Shown piece by piece: positions 44,897-53,354 of a stretch of DNA of 64,000 nucleotides. This stretch comes from a virus, in IMG/VR virus record IMGVR_UViG_3300028569_002824, positions 1-64,000 of that record. One strand, given 5' to 3'. Within the stretch, counting starts at the first letter, position 1. Each line of letters starts with the position of its first letter. The notes under the pieces were generated by a model. The model ran no database searches and was not told the origin of the DNA. It was given only the letters and a program-made list of their open reading frames with translations. A program made the translations under genes and the position numbers.

Positions 44897-46336
44897 TTAT
44901 TGCTCATTGAGTTTTGATGAAATTACTGGAATTGACTCTGAGTTATATAATCTCAATCTTTCTTCGAAATGTTTTTGACCATACACTAAACAGACGTCAG
45001 CTATATCAAATATAGTAGCCATTTGCTTTGTGTGATGTAATCGCAAACTTCTGCCTATTGATTGTATGATCTTAATTCGAGCCTTTCCTATAGCAGCAAA
45101 AACTATATTATGTAAATTTTTAATGGAAATTCCTGTCGAAAATATTTTTGAAATAGCGATGCAAACAACTCCCGACCTTTCCTCCATGAGTTTTCTCATG
45201 TTTTCTCGTTCTTCAAGCTCAACTGATCCCTGAATAAAATATATTTGTTTATCGGTAGTCGTTTGTAAATGTTGTAGTAAGTGTTCTCCGTGAACTATTC
45301 TATCTACCAAAATCAATGTGTTTGTTTCTAGTTTATTAACCAACTTCGAAATAACCGAATTTCTATATTCGTTGGTATGCAGCCACGTAATCTCTTCTTC
45401 ATAACCAGCTGTCGGTTCCGACATAGAGGGTTTAGTAAAAGTTGGAACATTTTTATATGTTAATTCTAACGAAACTACTCTTACTTTAGAAATATATTTG
45501 TCTTGTCTTAGTTCTAGTGATTTTTTTTGATATATAACCGGCCCGAATATTCTATTAATAGACCAAACATCAAAACTGCACTCCGGTAAAGAGCCGGTAA
45601 ATCCAAACATTCTGTTGCATTTTACGTTTTTAATGAGCTTTGATATCTTTTCAGCTGTAGCAAACTTGTGACACTCATCAACAATTAATGTATTGAATCG
45701 TTCCAACGCGTGTTTATCTTGTTTTTCTGATAACAATATTTGGTTATTAGCAATAACTATTTTAGTATCAGTTAATTCATATGAGCCTGTCCACTTAGAG
45801 ATAATATTTTCGTTTATTCCATAATCCAAAAAATCTTGATAAGTCTGTTGAACAAGTTGTATGTCAGGAACCAATATTAAAATATTATCACTTGTGTGTT
45901 TCAACACAGTAGATGCTATAATTGCAATGACCAACGTTTTACCAGCAGAAGTCGGAAGAACTACAACACCACGACCGCGCTGAAGTGCTTTTTGTGCAGA
46001 TTCTTTTTGGTAGTCTCTGGGATCAACCATTAATTCAACCATGTCTCCTGTAATTGAATCATTAAGAATCCGCTTAGATAGTTCTTGTGAAACATTAATC
46101 CGGACAGAAGGAAATTTAATTTTTAGGTTTTGACAAATACTATCAAAAAACGGTAAATCAAAATATCCCTTGCTGGTAATTGCATACTTTCTCACCGGCA
46201 TGTTTCGCCCCAATCTCTTTCGTAAAAAAACTAAAGCCTTATCTTCAATGGAGAAAAATTCTCTAATTTGATCCAAATATTCAGAGACTATTTTTGGTTT
46301 TCTCGAAACCGTATCAAAATCAAATAAAACAATCAT
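44897..46336 (-). CDS. uvsW: Recombination helicase UvsW
   Basis: 479 residues (T4: 503). Superfamily 2 motifs in order: DPRDYQKESAQKAL, Walker A LPTSAGKTLV near 128, DECHK near 214, FTGSLPE near 240, and QSIGRSLRLHH near 430. UvsW unwinds branched and R-loop structures and switches origin-dependent replication off. Its start overlaps the Nudix gene by 4 bases. The neighbour order uvsW near uvsY agrees with T4. Confidence 0.93.
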   Translation of the reverse strand: MIVLFDFDTVSRKPKIVSEYLDQIREFFSIEDKALVFLRKRLGRNMPVRKYAITSKGYFDLPFFDSICQNLKIKFPSVRINVSQELSKRILNDSITGDMVELMVDPRDYQKESAQKALQRGRGVVVLPTSAGKTLVIAIIASTVLKHTSDNILILVPDIQLVQQTYQDFLDYGINENIISKWTGSYELTDTKIVIANNQILLSEKQDKHALERFNTLIVDECHKFATAEKISKLIKNVKCNRMFGFTGSLPECSFDVWSINRIFGPVIYQKKSLELRQDKYISKVRVVSLELTYKNVPTFTKPSMSEPTAGYEEEITWLHTNEYRNSVISKLVNKLETNTLILVDRIVHGEHLLQHLQTTTDKQIYFIQGSVELEERENMRKLMEERSGVVCIAISKIFSTGISIKNLHNIVFAAIGKARIKIIQSIGRSLRLHHTKQMATIFDIADVCLVYGQKHFEERLRLYNSESIPVISSKLNEQ

Positions 46337-46758
46337 TTTAAAATATCATCCAACACTTTTTCGAATCTCCAAAATATTTTAGGTTTGCACTCCAATTTTG
46401 TCAAAAACCCAGCCCAGTCAATTTCGTCAAGCTGCAGTTGACTAGTTGGAATCACTTCGCTTACTAAATTAATATCACTGAGCTTTTTTACAGTAACTAA
46501 AAATAAAGTAACTTGCTTTGTTATATTGGTTCGTTTTTTATTAAAGTAATTTACTACGTAATTTGTTGATAATTTATTTTTATGAACTTTGATTCCCGTT
46601 TCTTCCCAACATTCTCTTATAGCAGCCTCCATTAAATCTTCTCCTTCTTCAACACCGCCTTTAGGAAACGAAAAACTGTTGGTATAAGAAGCGTTGGTTG
46701 GATGACAGAGTAATACTTTATTGTTATACTGAAGAATAATGCCTGCAGCGATCTTCAT
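46333..46758 (-). CDS. Nudix hydrolase
   Basis: 141 residues. The Nudix box is complete: GGVEEGEDLMEAAIRECWEETGI (G-x5-E-x7-RE-x2-EE-x-G), near 34-56, with FPKG before it. Members hydrolyse nucleoside diphosphate derivatives, including damaged nucleotides, dinucleotides and capped RNA ends. It lies between uvsY and uvsW with 4-base overlaps, an insertion relative to T4. Confidence 0.93.
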   Translation of the reverse strand: MKIAAGIILQYNNKVLLCHPTNASYTNSFSFPKGGVEEGEDLMEAAIRECWEETGIKVHKNKLSTNYVVNYFNKKRTNITKQVTLFLVTVKKLSDINLVSEVIPTSQLQLDEIDWAGFLTKLECKPKIFWRFEKVLDDILK

Positions 46759-47162
46759 GTTGTTTCGAGTGTAATAATTTTTGTTAAATTTGTCATACCA
46801 TATTGAGCATCTCTCAGATTTGACTCTACTTTATTTAAGTATTCTACTACGAGTTCGTTGTTGTTAATTTCTTCGTCTATTTTAATAATAACATCATTAG
46901 ACAAAATAGAGTCATTAATAGTTTTAATGTTGAGTGACACTGGAGATTCCGCCTCTAATTTTTGCTTGATTGTTTTTGCAGCCTTATCTTTTGCTTTCTT
47001 GAGCTTTTGTATTTGTTGTTTGTGAAACATTAGTCTTCCAACCCAGTAATGTCTTACTGAAGGCAATGCCATCTGAGCGTCCTTGATGTTGATTTCATCA
47101 AATTTCAAAAACGTTTCGATTTTTTCGTGATATTCGTACATGAGGTTTGATGAGTCAGTCAT
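46755..47162 (-). CDS. uvsY: Recombination mediator UvsY
   Basis: 135 residues from ATG 47162 (T4: 137). The frame is open up to 47210, but the added residues are hydrophobic and not conserved-looking. Helical and charged: NIKDAQMALPSVRHYWVGRLMFHKQQIQKLKKAKDKA, then ILSNDVIIKIDEEINNNELVVEYLNK. This length, composition and position next to UvsW fit UvsY, which loads UvsX onto gp32-coated DNA. There is no diagnostic motif. Confidence 0.72.
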   Translation of the reverse strand: MTDSSNLMYEYHEKIETFLKFDEINIKDAQMALPSVRHYWVGRLMFHKQQIQKLKKAKDKAAKTIKQKLEAESPVSLNIKTINDSILSNDVIIKIDEEINNNELVVEYLNKVESNLRDAQYGMTNLTKIITLETT

Positions 47163-47210
47163 AAAGAGATGTAATTTATAGTATAACCAAACAAAAATAA
47201 AACAACCCAA

Positions 47211-47545
47211 ATAGGCTTTAAATGTCTTTAAGTTCCGGTTATTCAGATTGAAGGAGGGAGGTTCCCCATTGCTGAGAAAACCTCCCTGTCTTTGAAATTC
47301 CGTTTAAAACGAGTCTCAGTCGGGGTAACAAGCTTCAAAAAATCCTGTGATTAATATGCCCCCTCGGTTGTCCTGTAAGGGCTGGCTTGAGTGGTCCTGG
47401 CAAATGCCAGACAACGGTCACGCAAATAGCGCACATCGAGAAATGTTTTTAATTTATTAATCGCTGATTCCTGTTTTTTATCTTCCTACGAAGACCTACG
47501 CAAATGCGCTCCGGCTAGTCCTAACAGCGATGTTGTTAATATCGT
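47211..47545 (-). ncRNA. Candidate structured non-coding RNA, class unknown
   Basis: About 335 bases with no ORF and distinctly higher GC than the flanks. The minus strand folds well by eye. AUCGCUG near the 5' end pairs with CAGCGAU 65 bases on; that loop holds UCUUC-GUAG-GAAGA and GCGCAUUUGCG hairpins. Then GCGCUAUUUGCGUG and CUGGCAUUUGCCAG hairpins with the same AUUU loop, GUUGUC...GACAAC, and a final GGGAGGUU...AACCUCCC. A TTGACA (47560-47565) lies just upstream on the minus strand. I tested it by eye against tmRNA, RNase P, 6S and group I introns and found no match. The plus strand would fold similarly. Confidence 0.5.
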
Positions 47546-47603
47546 TTACTTAGTATATTTGTCAACCATATTAAGAAATTATTTTTTTTTTTTATTAATT
47601 TAC

Positions 47604-47611
47604 ATTAAATA
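47604..47611 (+). promoter_or_regulatory. Late promoter octamer ATTAAATA
   Basis: It ends 6 bases before the ATG at 47617. Confidence 0.6.
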
Positions 47612-47616
47612 ACACT

Positions 47617-47859
47617 ATGGAATTTCACGAGTTAGTAGAAAAAATCCTACAAGAAGACAATGTATCAGGAGGATCTGGATCAGCGTTCGGTCCAAATGTT
47701 GGATCTACATCTACCACATTTAGCGGAGATAACTATGCCAAGGGTGATGCTAGACGAATAACCGGTGTATTTGATGGAATTTTAACTCGCAATGGAATGA
47801 ATAAAAAAGCAAACAAAAGGAAAGCCAAAAAACGTAAAAAGGACAAAAAATGGAATTAG
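47617..47859 (+). CDS. Small late protein with head-targeting-like leader
   Basis: 80 residues. The leader MEFHELVEKILQE, then D, has the (L)xE cleavage pattern at residues 11-13. The rest is Gly/Ser-rich then strongly basic at the end (KKANKRKAKKRKKDKK), like DNA-condensing internal head proteins. The next gene begins within its last codons. A packaged, DNA-binding head protein is the likely role. Confidence 0.7.
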   Translation: MEFHELVEKILQEDNVSGGSGSAFGPNVGSTSTTFSGDNYAKGDARRITGVFDGILTRNGMNKKANKRKAKKRKKDKKWN

Positions 47860-48290
47860 GGCACTGGAGATTAGCAGAGGGGATACAACTTAATCTAAGT
47901 GCATTTGGGTTTATTTATGAAATTACAAATAATGCTACGGAACGTCCTAAAAAGTATATAGGCAAAAAGCAATGTGTGTTTAAAGTAAGAAAAAAACCTC
48001 TAAAAGGCAAAACTAGAGCCAGATTAGGAGTTAAAGAATCGGATTGGAAAACTTACACAGGCTCATCTAAAGAGTTAAACGATGATATTAAAAAATACGG
48101 AAAAGAAATGTTCGATTTTGTAATTTTAGAGTGGTGCGATTCAAAATTTGAGTTAGGATATAAGGAAATCAAAAAACAAATAATGGAAGACGTTTTATTA
48201 AGTGAAGATTATTATAATGGAATAATAAATTGTCGCTTGGGACGCGTTCCTAAAGCATTTAATACACGTGAAAGTAAAAGTATTTCCTAA
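47850..48290 (+). CDS. GIY-YIG-like endonuclease-fold protein
   Basis: 146 residues. FGFIYEITN, then KKYIGKKQC, then DWKTYTGSSKELNDDIKKYGKEMF have the order of a GIY-YIG-type fold (FIY...YIG, then helix), and the later DVLLSEDYYNGIIN carries acidic and Asn residues. It could be a homing or Seg-type nuclease, or a virion enzyme. It overlaps both plus-strand neighbours (10 and 23 bases), so it belongs to the same late operon. Confidence 0.65.
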   Translation: MELGHWRLAEGIQLNLSAFGFIYEITNNATERPKKYIGKKQCVFKVRKKPLKGKTRARLGVKESDWKTYTGSSKELNDDIKKYGKEMFDFVILEWCDSKFELGYKEIKKQIMEDVLLSEDYYNGIINCRLGRVPKAFNTRESKSIS

Positions 48291-48708
48291 ATCCAGAGTC
48301 TGTGCCATTGACGCCTATCCTTCTTTTGAAACCAGCTTATCTAAGGCGATCCAATTCACCAAAAAGCACGATATAGCAATTAACTCAGCTGACGGAAAAC
48401 GACTAATTTTAGGATTCTTTTTAGATGAAATTGCTAAACACGTCAACGATACAACAAGTTTGTTTCCAAAAGTATTGTTTATGTCTACCAAATATGCAAA
48501 TTCAAAAACAAAGTCTTTTATACATAAACATGTAGTAAAAATATTAGAGCGATTGCCTATTCACTATTGCGGAATTTATGAGCCAACGTCTCCTGATTTA
48601 GAGATGGCTGCTTCGAGTAGCTTAAGTCACACAAAAAACAGTAAGAATTTTAATAGAGCTGTAAATAAATTGAGAATTAAAAATTCCCAACATTTCAGCA
48701 CATTATAA
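48268..48708 (+). CDS. Hypothetical protein (GTG start)
   Basis: 146 residues, basic. No recognised domain; residues 40-100 include helix-rich segments (LILGFFLDEIAKHVND, IHKHVVKILERL). The GTG start lies inside the previous gene. Ends two bases from the convergent kinase-like gene. Confidence 0.6.
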   Translation: MKVKVFPKSRVCAIDAYPSFETSLSKAIQFTKKHDIAINSADGKRLILGFFLDEIAKHVNDTTSLFPKVLFMSTKYANSKTKSFIHKHVVKILERLPIHYCGIYEPTSPDLEMAASSSLSHTKNSKNFNRAVNKLRIKNSQHFSTL

Positions 48709-48709
48709 T

Positions 48710-49354
48710 TTAAACTGCCGACGGGTCAATTAACGTACCGTCTTCTTCTCCGTATCCACAACCATTATCTTTAATGTATAATTTCATTTGCGGAACTCTC
48801 ATGTCGGGCGGACCATCTAACCGTATTACTGCTGGACAGTCTTCTCTAGGAAAGAAAGCTCCTGTATTTTTCTCGTATGAAGCGATCATTGCATCAAAAA
48901 TGTTATCAATTTCTTCTCTGAATGCTGGATCAGATTCTCTTCCTTCTCTTGATACAATAGGAATTTCAGGTCTTGCTGGAACGTAAAAAATAACATCTAT
49001 GTGTTTTAACGATAGTGCAGCAATTGTTTTACATTCCATCACAAAATCTGTTGTAAATCCTTTTGTTTCTTTAACGTGATGCCATAAAGTATAAGCAATA
49101 TTATCAATTGGACATCTATCGAAAATAACAAACTTGTCATCTGACGTACTTGCTAATTGAGTTTCATCTATAAGAGCATTTAGTATAGCTTTTTGAGAAT
49201 CTGGATCACCATCCTTGTTTAATTTAATTTGTTGTTCTTTAATGATGTCTCTGTACGTTTTTTGAGGCTTTTTGTACATTGGCCATTGTTTAATAAAGTT
49301 GTCTATTAGAGTGGATTTACCTACACAATGGGCTCCTATTAGGGCAATACGCAT
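48710..49354 (-). CDS. P-loop kinase/AAA_28-type ATPase
   Basis: 214 residues. Walker A LIGAHCVGKST near 5-15, a lid or substrate motif FDRCPIDNIAYTLW near 86, and acidic C-terminal loops suggest a nucleoside/nucleotide or NadR-like kinase. It has no clear thymidylate-kinase signature. The early promoter ahead of it overlaps the end of queE. A role in nucleotide or cofactor supply is possible. Confidence 0.75.
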   Translation of the reverse strand: MRIALIGAHCVGKSTLIDNFIKQWPMYKKPQKTYRDIIKEQQIKLNKDGDPDSQKAILNALIDETQLASTSDDKFVIFDRCPIDNIAYTLWHHVKETKGFTTDFVMECKTIAALSLKHIDVIFYVPARPEIPIVSREGRESDPAFREEIDNIFDAMIASYEKNTGAFFPREDCPAVIRLDGPPDMRVPQMKLYIKDNGCGYGEEDGTLIDPSAV

Positions 49355-49360
49355 ATATTT

Positions 49361-49388
49361 TAATTACTACTATCTTGAATTAAATCAA
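49361..49388 (-). promoter_or_regulatory. Early-type promoter TTGATT-N16-TAATTA
   Basis: The -35 is at 49383-49388 and the -10 at 49361-49366, ending 7 bases before the ATG at 49354. Confidence 0.5.
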
Positions 49389-50155
49389 ACTTTTAAAGCT
49401 AAATCCCAAATTAGTAAATGAAGACGAGGACTAAAATTAACATGCATGGCTTTTGCATATTCTGCTACAGCTTGTGCTCTGTCAATATGTTCTTGTCTTG
49501 AACCACAGCATGGCATAAACCACACTCGTTGGAGAGGTACGTTTATTCCCTCGTAATCATTAATATATTTTCTCCAAATTTCCTCTATGTCTCGATCTGA
49601 GGTTATGACAAACTTGAATCCCGAATTGTGATCAACATGCCATCTAAGCACTTCTGGTTTATATGTTTTTTCTTCTGGATCGCCATTTGTAGTCAACTTT
49701 GGAGATGTAGTAAAAGTTGCGCAAAATTCTGTTACCCAACGTTCATCAGGCTGAAGAGTAGCATTAGTTTCAAAGTCAATTCGTGGATTGAATCCGTATT
49801 TTTCGTTAAAGGCTTCTATAAACTTAATAAGCTGCTTTTGCTGAATTAAAGGTTCGCCTCCCGTCAACTTGAAAATTGCTCTGTTTCTTAGATGTTCTAC
49901 ATAATTCTTTTCTTCCATCATCTGGAAGATCTCCGCAAAAGTCATTTTATTTTTAACTGACCAGGAAATAAAAGAATCACAACCGTTCGGACTGTTTTCT
50001 GATGCGAACCCCTTGCATGTAAGGTTGCACATCGACATTCTCATGAAAACTGAAGGTTGTCCGACAAATTCTCCTTCCCCCTCCACAGTGTAGAACGTTT
50101 TATCATCTGATAGAATTAACGTTTCTGTTTGTATATCAATATTATTAGTTTTCAT
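49385..50155 (-). CDS. queE: 7-carboxy-7-deazaguanine synthase (QueE, radical SAM)
   Basis: 256 residues from ATG 50155, which overlaps the end of queD by 11 bases; the open frame further up lies over queD and is not used. TVEGEGEFVGQPSVFMRM (23-40) is the QueE N-terminus, and KLTGGEP follows near 109. The [4Fe-4S] cysteines are C43, C47 and C59 (C-x3-C-x11-C), not the usual C-x3-C-x2-C. QueE converts 6-carboxytetrahydropterin to CDG. Together with QueD and FolE2 this covers GTP to CDG; QueC and an inserting enzyme are not in the window. Confidence 0.92.
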   Translation of the reverse strand: MKTNNIDIQTETLILSDDKTFYTVEGEGEFVGQPSVFMRMSMCNLTCKGFASENSPNGCDSFISWSVKNKMTFAEIFQMMEEKNYVEHLRNRAIFKLTGGEPLIQQKQLIKFIEAFNEKYGFNPRIDFETNATLQPDERWVTEFCATFTTSPKLTTNGDPEEKTYKPEVLRWHVDHNSGFKFVITSDRDIEEIWRKYINDYEGINVPLQRVWFMPCCGSRQEHIDRAQAVAEYAKAMHVNFSPRLHLLIWDLALKV

Positions 50156-50615
50156 CTTCTTCGTCTTTTGGTTCTGCGTAAATTGCTGAATTTTGTTCAT
50201 GTTCCCAAACCTCCACTTTAGATACCCAACATCTATGTCTGGTTTCTTCGTTACATTCGAGAAATAATCTTGTTGTATTAAAACACCACTCTGCTGTTTT
50301 CTCAATTCCTACACTACTCATTACTCTAAGATCACAACCTCCTTTTTTGTGTAGATCTTGAAATTCAGCTATTAGTGGATCGTCTGCAGCTATACACAAC
50401 GTGTGATCAAATTGGTGTTGAAGTAGTTGCTTTAGTTCTTTCAAACCACCAAAATTTACTGCCCAATTGCGGTGATCTAATTCAGAACATTCAAACCAAA
50501 ATTTTGCCATCAAGCGGTATCCGTGAACAAATCTACAGTGTGTCCCATCAGCCTTCCATTGCCTAAACGCACACGATCCCAATTCTATTACTTTAGTTGA
50601 TGTATAAGTCCCCAT
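50145..50615 (-). CDS. queD: 6-carboxytetrahydropterin synthase (QueD)
   Basis: 156 residues. FRQWKADGTHCRFVHGYRL near 17 (zinc His), FECSELDHRNWAVNFGGLK near 43, and QHQFDHTLCIA near 66 (zinc His and catalytic acid) are QueD/PTPS motifs. It makes 6-carboxytetrahydropterin from dihydroneopterin triphosphate. It precedes queE with an overlap, so the two are made together. It has an acidic C-terminal tail (EPKDEEDEN). Confidence 0.9.
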   Translation of the reverse strand: MGTYTSTKVIELGSCAFRQWKADGTHCRFVHGYRLMAKFWFECSELDHRNWAVNFGGLKELKQLLQHQFDHTLCIAADDPLIAEFQDLHKKGGCDLRVMSSVGIEKTAEWCFNTTRLFLECNEETRHRCWVSKVEVWEHEQNSAIYAEPKDEEDEN

Positions 50616-50620
50616 ATTTC

Positions 50621-50902
50621 TTACATGTGATCAAATGACGTTACCTCAATATTTGATTTAAATTCTTTCAACAACTCTTCTGAGATTTCCTCTTCGTAGT
50701 TTTCCTCTTGAAGAAATTGAATGTCGCTAATTTTAATATCAGGCTTTAAGCTCTTGATGCGTTTCGCTAGCTGAAACAATTTATGTTGATACTCTTTACC
50801 TGTATTTGATAACACATTTATCGAACAAGAAAATAGCAAGGCGGATAAAATCGAAGAGAACTCATCTTCTGATACTGAAATATTTAGAGAGCTTTTAGGC
50901 AT
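50621..50902 (-). CDS. Hypothetical protein upstream of queD
   Basis: 93 residues, acidic C-terminus, helical (SSILSALLFSCSINVLS, then LAKRIKSLKPDIKISDIQFLQ). No family recognised. It begins the deazaguanine operon and has an early promoter ending 8 bases before its ATG. Confidence 0.65.
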   Translation of the reverse strand: MPKSSLNISVSEDEFSSILSALLFSCSINVLSNTGKEYQHKLFQLAKRIKSLKPDIKISDIQFLQEENYEEEISEELLKEFKSNIEVTSFDHM

Positions 50903-50909
50903 GAAAGTA

Positions 50910-50937
50910 ATCTTAACACAATTTTACTTTATGTCAA
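50910..50937 (-). promoter_or_regulatory. Early-type promoter TTGACA-N16-TAAGAT
   Basis: The -35 is at 50932-50937 and the -10 at 50910-50915, 16-base spacer, ending 8 bases before the ATG at 50902. It likely drives the gene at 50621, queD and queE. Confidence 0.6.
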
Positions 50938-50971
50938 GAACATGCAGGTAAAAAATCAAAGATTACAACAA

Positions 50972-51601
50972 TCAAGCTTTTACTAAAGTAGCTACTTCTT
51001 CAAGTGTGAGACCGTCATTTTTTGCTTCGTCCAAAACACGATACAGCTCATTAACTACGTCGCTAATTTTGTCTTTATGCTCAGCAATCTTATTATAATG
51101 AAAGGCGCGTAGCTTATTATGAGTGTTTGTTTCTTTTAGTAATTCAGAGGCTTCTATCAAGTCGACTTTTGGTCCTAAAAATTTCTTAATTTTTATTATT
51201 GTTTTAACTAACGGAGAAAGTGAATTGGTTTCTTCTTCAGTTATAGGGGATTTTATTTTTTGTCCGGATTCGTTAATAAGTCCTAATTTGAAAGCATCAA
51301 ATTGTGCAAATGGTTTTTTAAGCTCTTTGATTAAAATCTGATTATCAAGAAAACTTTGTATAGTTTCTCTAAACATATTGTTATAAGACACTCCGTGTAC
51401 ATGCATGTCGTTATTAGGGTTGTGTTTGCAACCTCTTCCGTAACTTGAAGACCCGCAATAAGAACATTTTGTAGAATCATCAGGATGAAAGTGCACTCCA
51501 TGAGGACCGTGCCTACAACCTTTTCCTCTGTTTAAAGAACCACAATACATGCAGCGGCTTTTTTGTGGGCTTGGCTTATTAGTAGCCTGCATGTTATTCA
51601 T
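50972..51601 (-). CDS. Protein with two Cys/His zinc-knuckle-like repeats
   Basis: 209 residues. Residues 17-40 and 46-70 are two copies of CxYCGSxxxGxGCxHxP...HxH (CMYCGSLNRGKGCRHGPHG, CSYCGSSSYGRGCKHNPNN), each a likely zinc site. The rest is helical with no match. It may bind nucleic acid or a partner protein. It lies directly upstream of nothing early-like on this strand; it follows the Ala/Pro/Gln-rich head-type gene at 51610-51954 and is probably transcribed with it. Confidence 0.75.
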   Translation of the reverse strand: MNNMQATNKPSPQKSRCMYCGSLNRGKGCRHGPHGVHFHPDDSTKCSYCGSSSYGRGCKHNPNNDMHVHGVSYNNMFRETIQSFLDNQILIKELKKPFAQFDAFKLGLINESGQKIKSPITEEETNSLSPLVKTIIKIKKFLGPKVDLIEASELLKETNTHNKLRAFHYNKIAEHKDKISDVVNELYRVLDEAKNDGLTLEEVATLVKA

Positions 51602-51609
51602 ACTGTTCG

Positions 51610-51954
51610 TTAGAATTTCTTTACGGGATTATTTTGCTGATTGTTGTTTTGTGGCTGTTGCTGTCCTGCTGGTGCTGGTTGTCCTGCTGGCACTGGTGCT
51701 GGTTGTCCTGCTGTTACCGGTTGCCCTGGTGCTGGCTTTTGAGCGTTCGTTTTAGCTGCTTGTTGTGCAGCAAGTTGTGCAGCCTTCATTTGTTTTTCAA
51801 GCTCTGCCAACACAGCTGCTGGATTTTGACCGTGTTTTTGAAGCAATCCTTGAAGATCTTTAGCTAAATCTTGTGGATTAGATGTTGGAGCAGCTGGTGG
51901 AACTGTGTTTTCAGCTAATGTAGCCTTATAAATATCATCGAATGTTAGTTTCAT
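51610..51954 (-). CDS. Ala/Pro/Gln-rich late protein with head-targeting-like leader
   Basis: 114 residues. Leader MKLTFDDIYKATLAE, then N: (L)xE at residues 13-15. A short helix (LAKDLQGLLQKHGQNPAAVLAELEKQ) is followed by repeats of the GQPAPAGQP type and a basic end (PVKKF). Disordered, so a scaffold-like or internal head protein is likely. Late octamer at the usual place. Confidence 0.7.
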   Translation of the reverse strand: MKLTFDDIYKATLAENTVPPAAPTSNPQDLAKDLQGLLQKHGQNPAAVLAELEKQMKAAQLAAQQAAKTNAQKPAPGQPVTAGQPAPVPAGQPAPAGQQQPQNNNQQNNPVKKF

Positions 51955-51959
51955 ATTTT

Positions 51960-51967
51960 TATTTAAT
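51960..51967 (-). promoter_or_regulatory. Late promoter octamer ATTAAATA
   Basis: It ends 6 bases before the ATG at 51954. Confidence 0.55.
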
Positions 51968-51986
51968 CAAATTAATTTTTAAATCA

Positions 51987-53312
51987 TCACTTCATTTTTG
52001 TTTGAAATGGGTTTGCTCCTTGCAAATTACCTGCACCTGGAATATAAAGAATTAACAGTAATCGTTTTAAGAATTTGTCTATTGTGTAAAATATTTTTTT
52101 GTCAGCTGTGCTCTGACCATATTTTCCCATTTTTCTTACTTTATCGTAATTATCAATAAATTGCTCGCATTCACGTGTAAATTGTTCAAAAAACTTCATA
52201 ATTTGAACAACTAGTGGTTTCGATCCATGAAATCTAACATCTTCTCCCTCTCGATTAGCTCCATCAATCACGTTTTTTGGTATTTCCTCTGCTAAATTAG
52301 GATCCTCATAAGTAACCTCAAATAATAATTTCATTCCAGCATGAGAGGACATGAAAAGATTTGCAAACGATTCAACTTGTTTTTCTACTGAGCGCGGTGG
52401 CGTTGATGTGCTAAGTTTAGTGGACGCAATGGCTGATTTGATGCGGTCCGCCTCATCTTTGATAGGATCGCTTTTGGGGCTTACTGTAGGAGCGGGAGCC
52501 GGATCCGGCGCTGCAGAAGTTAACTTATCTACGATTCGTTGTCTTATTGAATCCAACATTTTTACCACTCCAGGGTCTGTTGAGTTAATTACTTGATCAA
52601 GTAATTGTTCGAGTTCCGTTGATATTTCTGGACTCATCTTTGGGTTGGCCACTAATATCTGTAAAATTTTTGTTAAATCATCAGGGTTTTGCTGAAGATG
52701 TTTTTTGATATTTTGGTTTTCAGCGTTCGTCGTGGGATTTGTTGCTTTGGTATCACTGACTCCAGATAAGGATCCGAGTCTACTTGGAGGAACCTCAGAA
52801 GACCCTCCTCCCCCTCCTCTAGTTGATGTAGTTTTATTATCTGATGACTCAACATCAAGACCACCACCACCACCACCACCACCACCTGAAGATCCACCAC
52901 CACCACCTGATTCTGGGGATCCGACAATTGGTTTAGCTGTTTGTAGATAACTCGGTGGGTCTTGTAAAAATTTTTGGGCCTCTTTTATAGCAGCAATTTG
53001 TTTTGATATAACGGATTTATCACTCATTTCATAATCAATGAGTTTCGCTTGGCTTTTTAAGTATTGCTCAATAGCGCCAAGGGTTTTTGTGCGAAACGAA
53101 TTCCATAAATGTTGAACTTGAGCTTCAGTTGGATTCTTTTGGTTTTCTGGAGAACGAACGGTATTTGCCAATCTATTGCCAACATTTGCTGCCATACCTC
53201 CCAGTCCTTTACCAATAGTGCCAGCTTTGTGAGCTATTTGATCCCAAACGCCTTCCCCAAACACTTCACTTTCGTAAATAGATTCTAGCTTTTTCTGATC
53301 GCTATTTTTCAT
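51987..53312 (-). CDS. Late structural-type protein with poly-Gly linker
   Basis: 441 residues. An N-terminal part (LESIYESEVFGEGVWDQIAHKAGTIGKGLGGMAANVGNRLA) is amphipathic. Residues about 60-120 are helical; 130-180 hold a poly-Gly/Ser linker (GGGGGSSGGGGGGGGG); the C-terminal half is helical and mixed-charge. No catalytic motif. With its perfect late promoter and similar neighbours this looks like a virion or head-associated protein. A leader-type FGE site (18-20) is a weaker fit than in other genes. Confidence 0.72.
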   Translation of the reverse strand: MKNSDQKKLESIYESEVFGEGVWDQIAHKAGTIGKGLGGMAANVGNRLANTVRSPENQKNPTEAQVQHLWNSFRTKTLGAIEQYLKSQAKLIDYEMSDKSVISKQIAAIKEAQKFLQDPPSYLQTAKPIVGSPESGGGGGSSGGGGGGGGGLDVESSDNKTTSTRGGGGGSSEVPPSRLGSLSGVSDTKATNPTTNAENQNIKKHLQQNPDDLTKILQILVANPKMSPEISTELEQLLDQVINSTDPGVVKMLDSIRQRIVDKLTSAAPDPAPAPTVSPKSDPIKDEADRIKSAIASTKLSTSTPPRSVEKQVESFANLFMSSHAGMKLLFEVTYEDPNLAEEIPKNVIDGANREGEDVRFHGSKPLVVQIMKFFEQFTRECEQFIDNYDKVRKMGKYGQSTADKKIFYTIDKFLKRLLLILYIPGAGNLQGANPFQTKMK

Positions 53313-53318
53313 TGTATT

Positions 53319-53326
53319 TATTTATA
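53319..53326 (-). promoter_or_regulatory. Late promoter TATAAATA
   Basis: An exact T4 late element ending 7 bases before the ATG at 53312. It stands back to back with the plus-strand octamer at 53355-53362. Confidence 0.75.
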
Positions 53327-53354
53327 CAAAACCTTAACTTTTTACACATTAACT

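Noticed and set aside
47163-47210. Longer start for UvsY
   Set aside because: Added residues are hydrophobic and unlike the family; ATG 47162 gives 135 residues, near the T4 length.
47211-47545. Second tmRNA, RNase P RNA, 6S RNA or group I intron
   Set aside because: No acceptor stem/T-arm, no P4 consensus, no long single hairpin, and no P7 core with flanking exons could be found.
50156-50305. Longer N-terminus for QueE
   Set aside because: The added 50 residues overlap queD in another frame, have no QueE-like motif, and ATG 50155 gives the normal coupled start.
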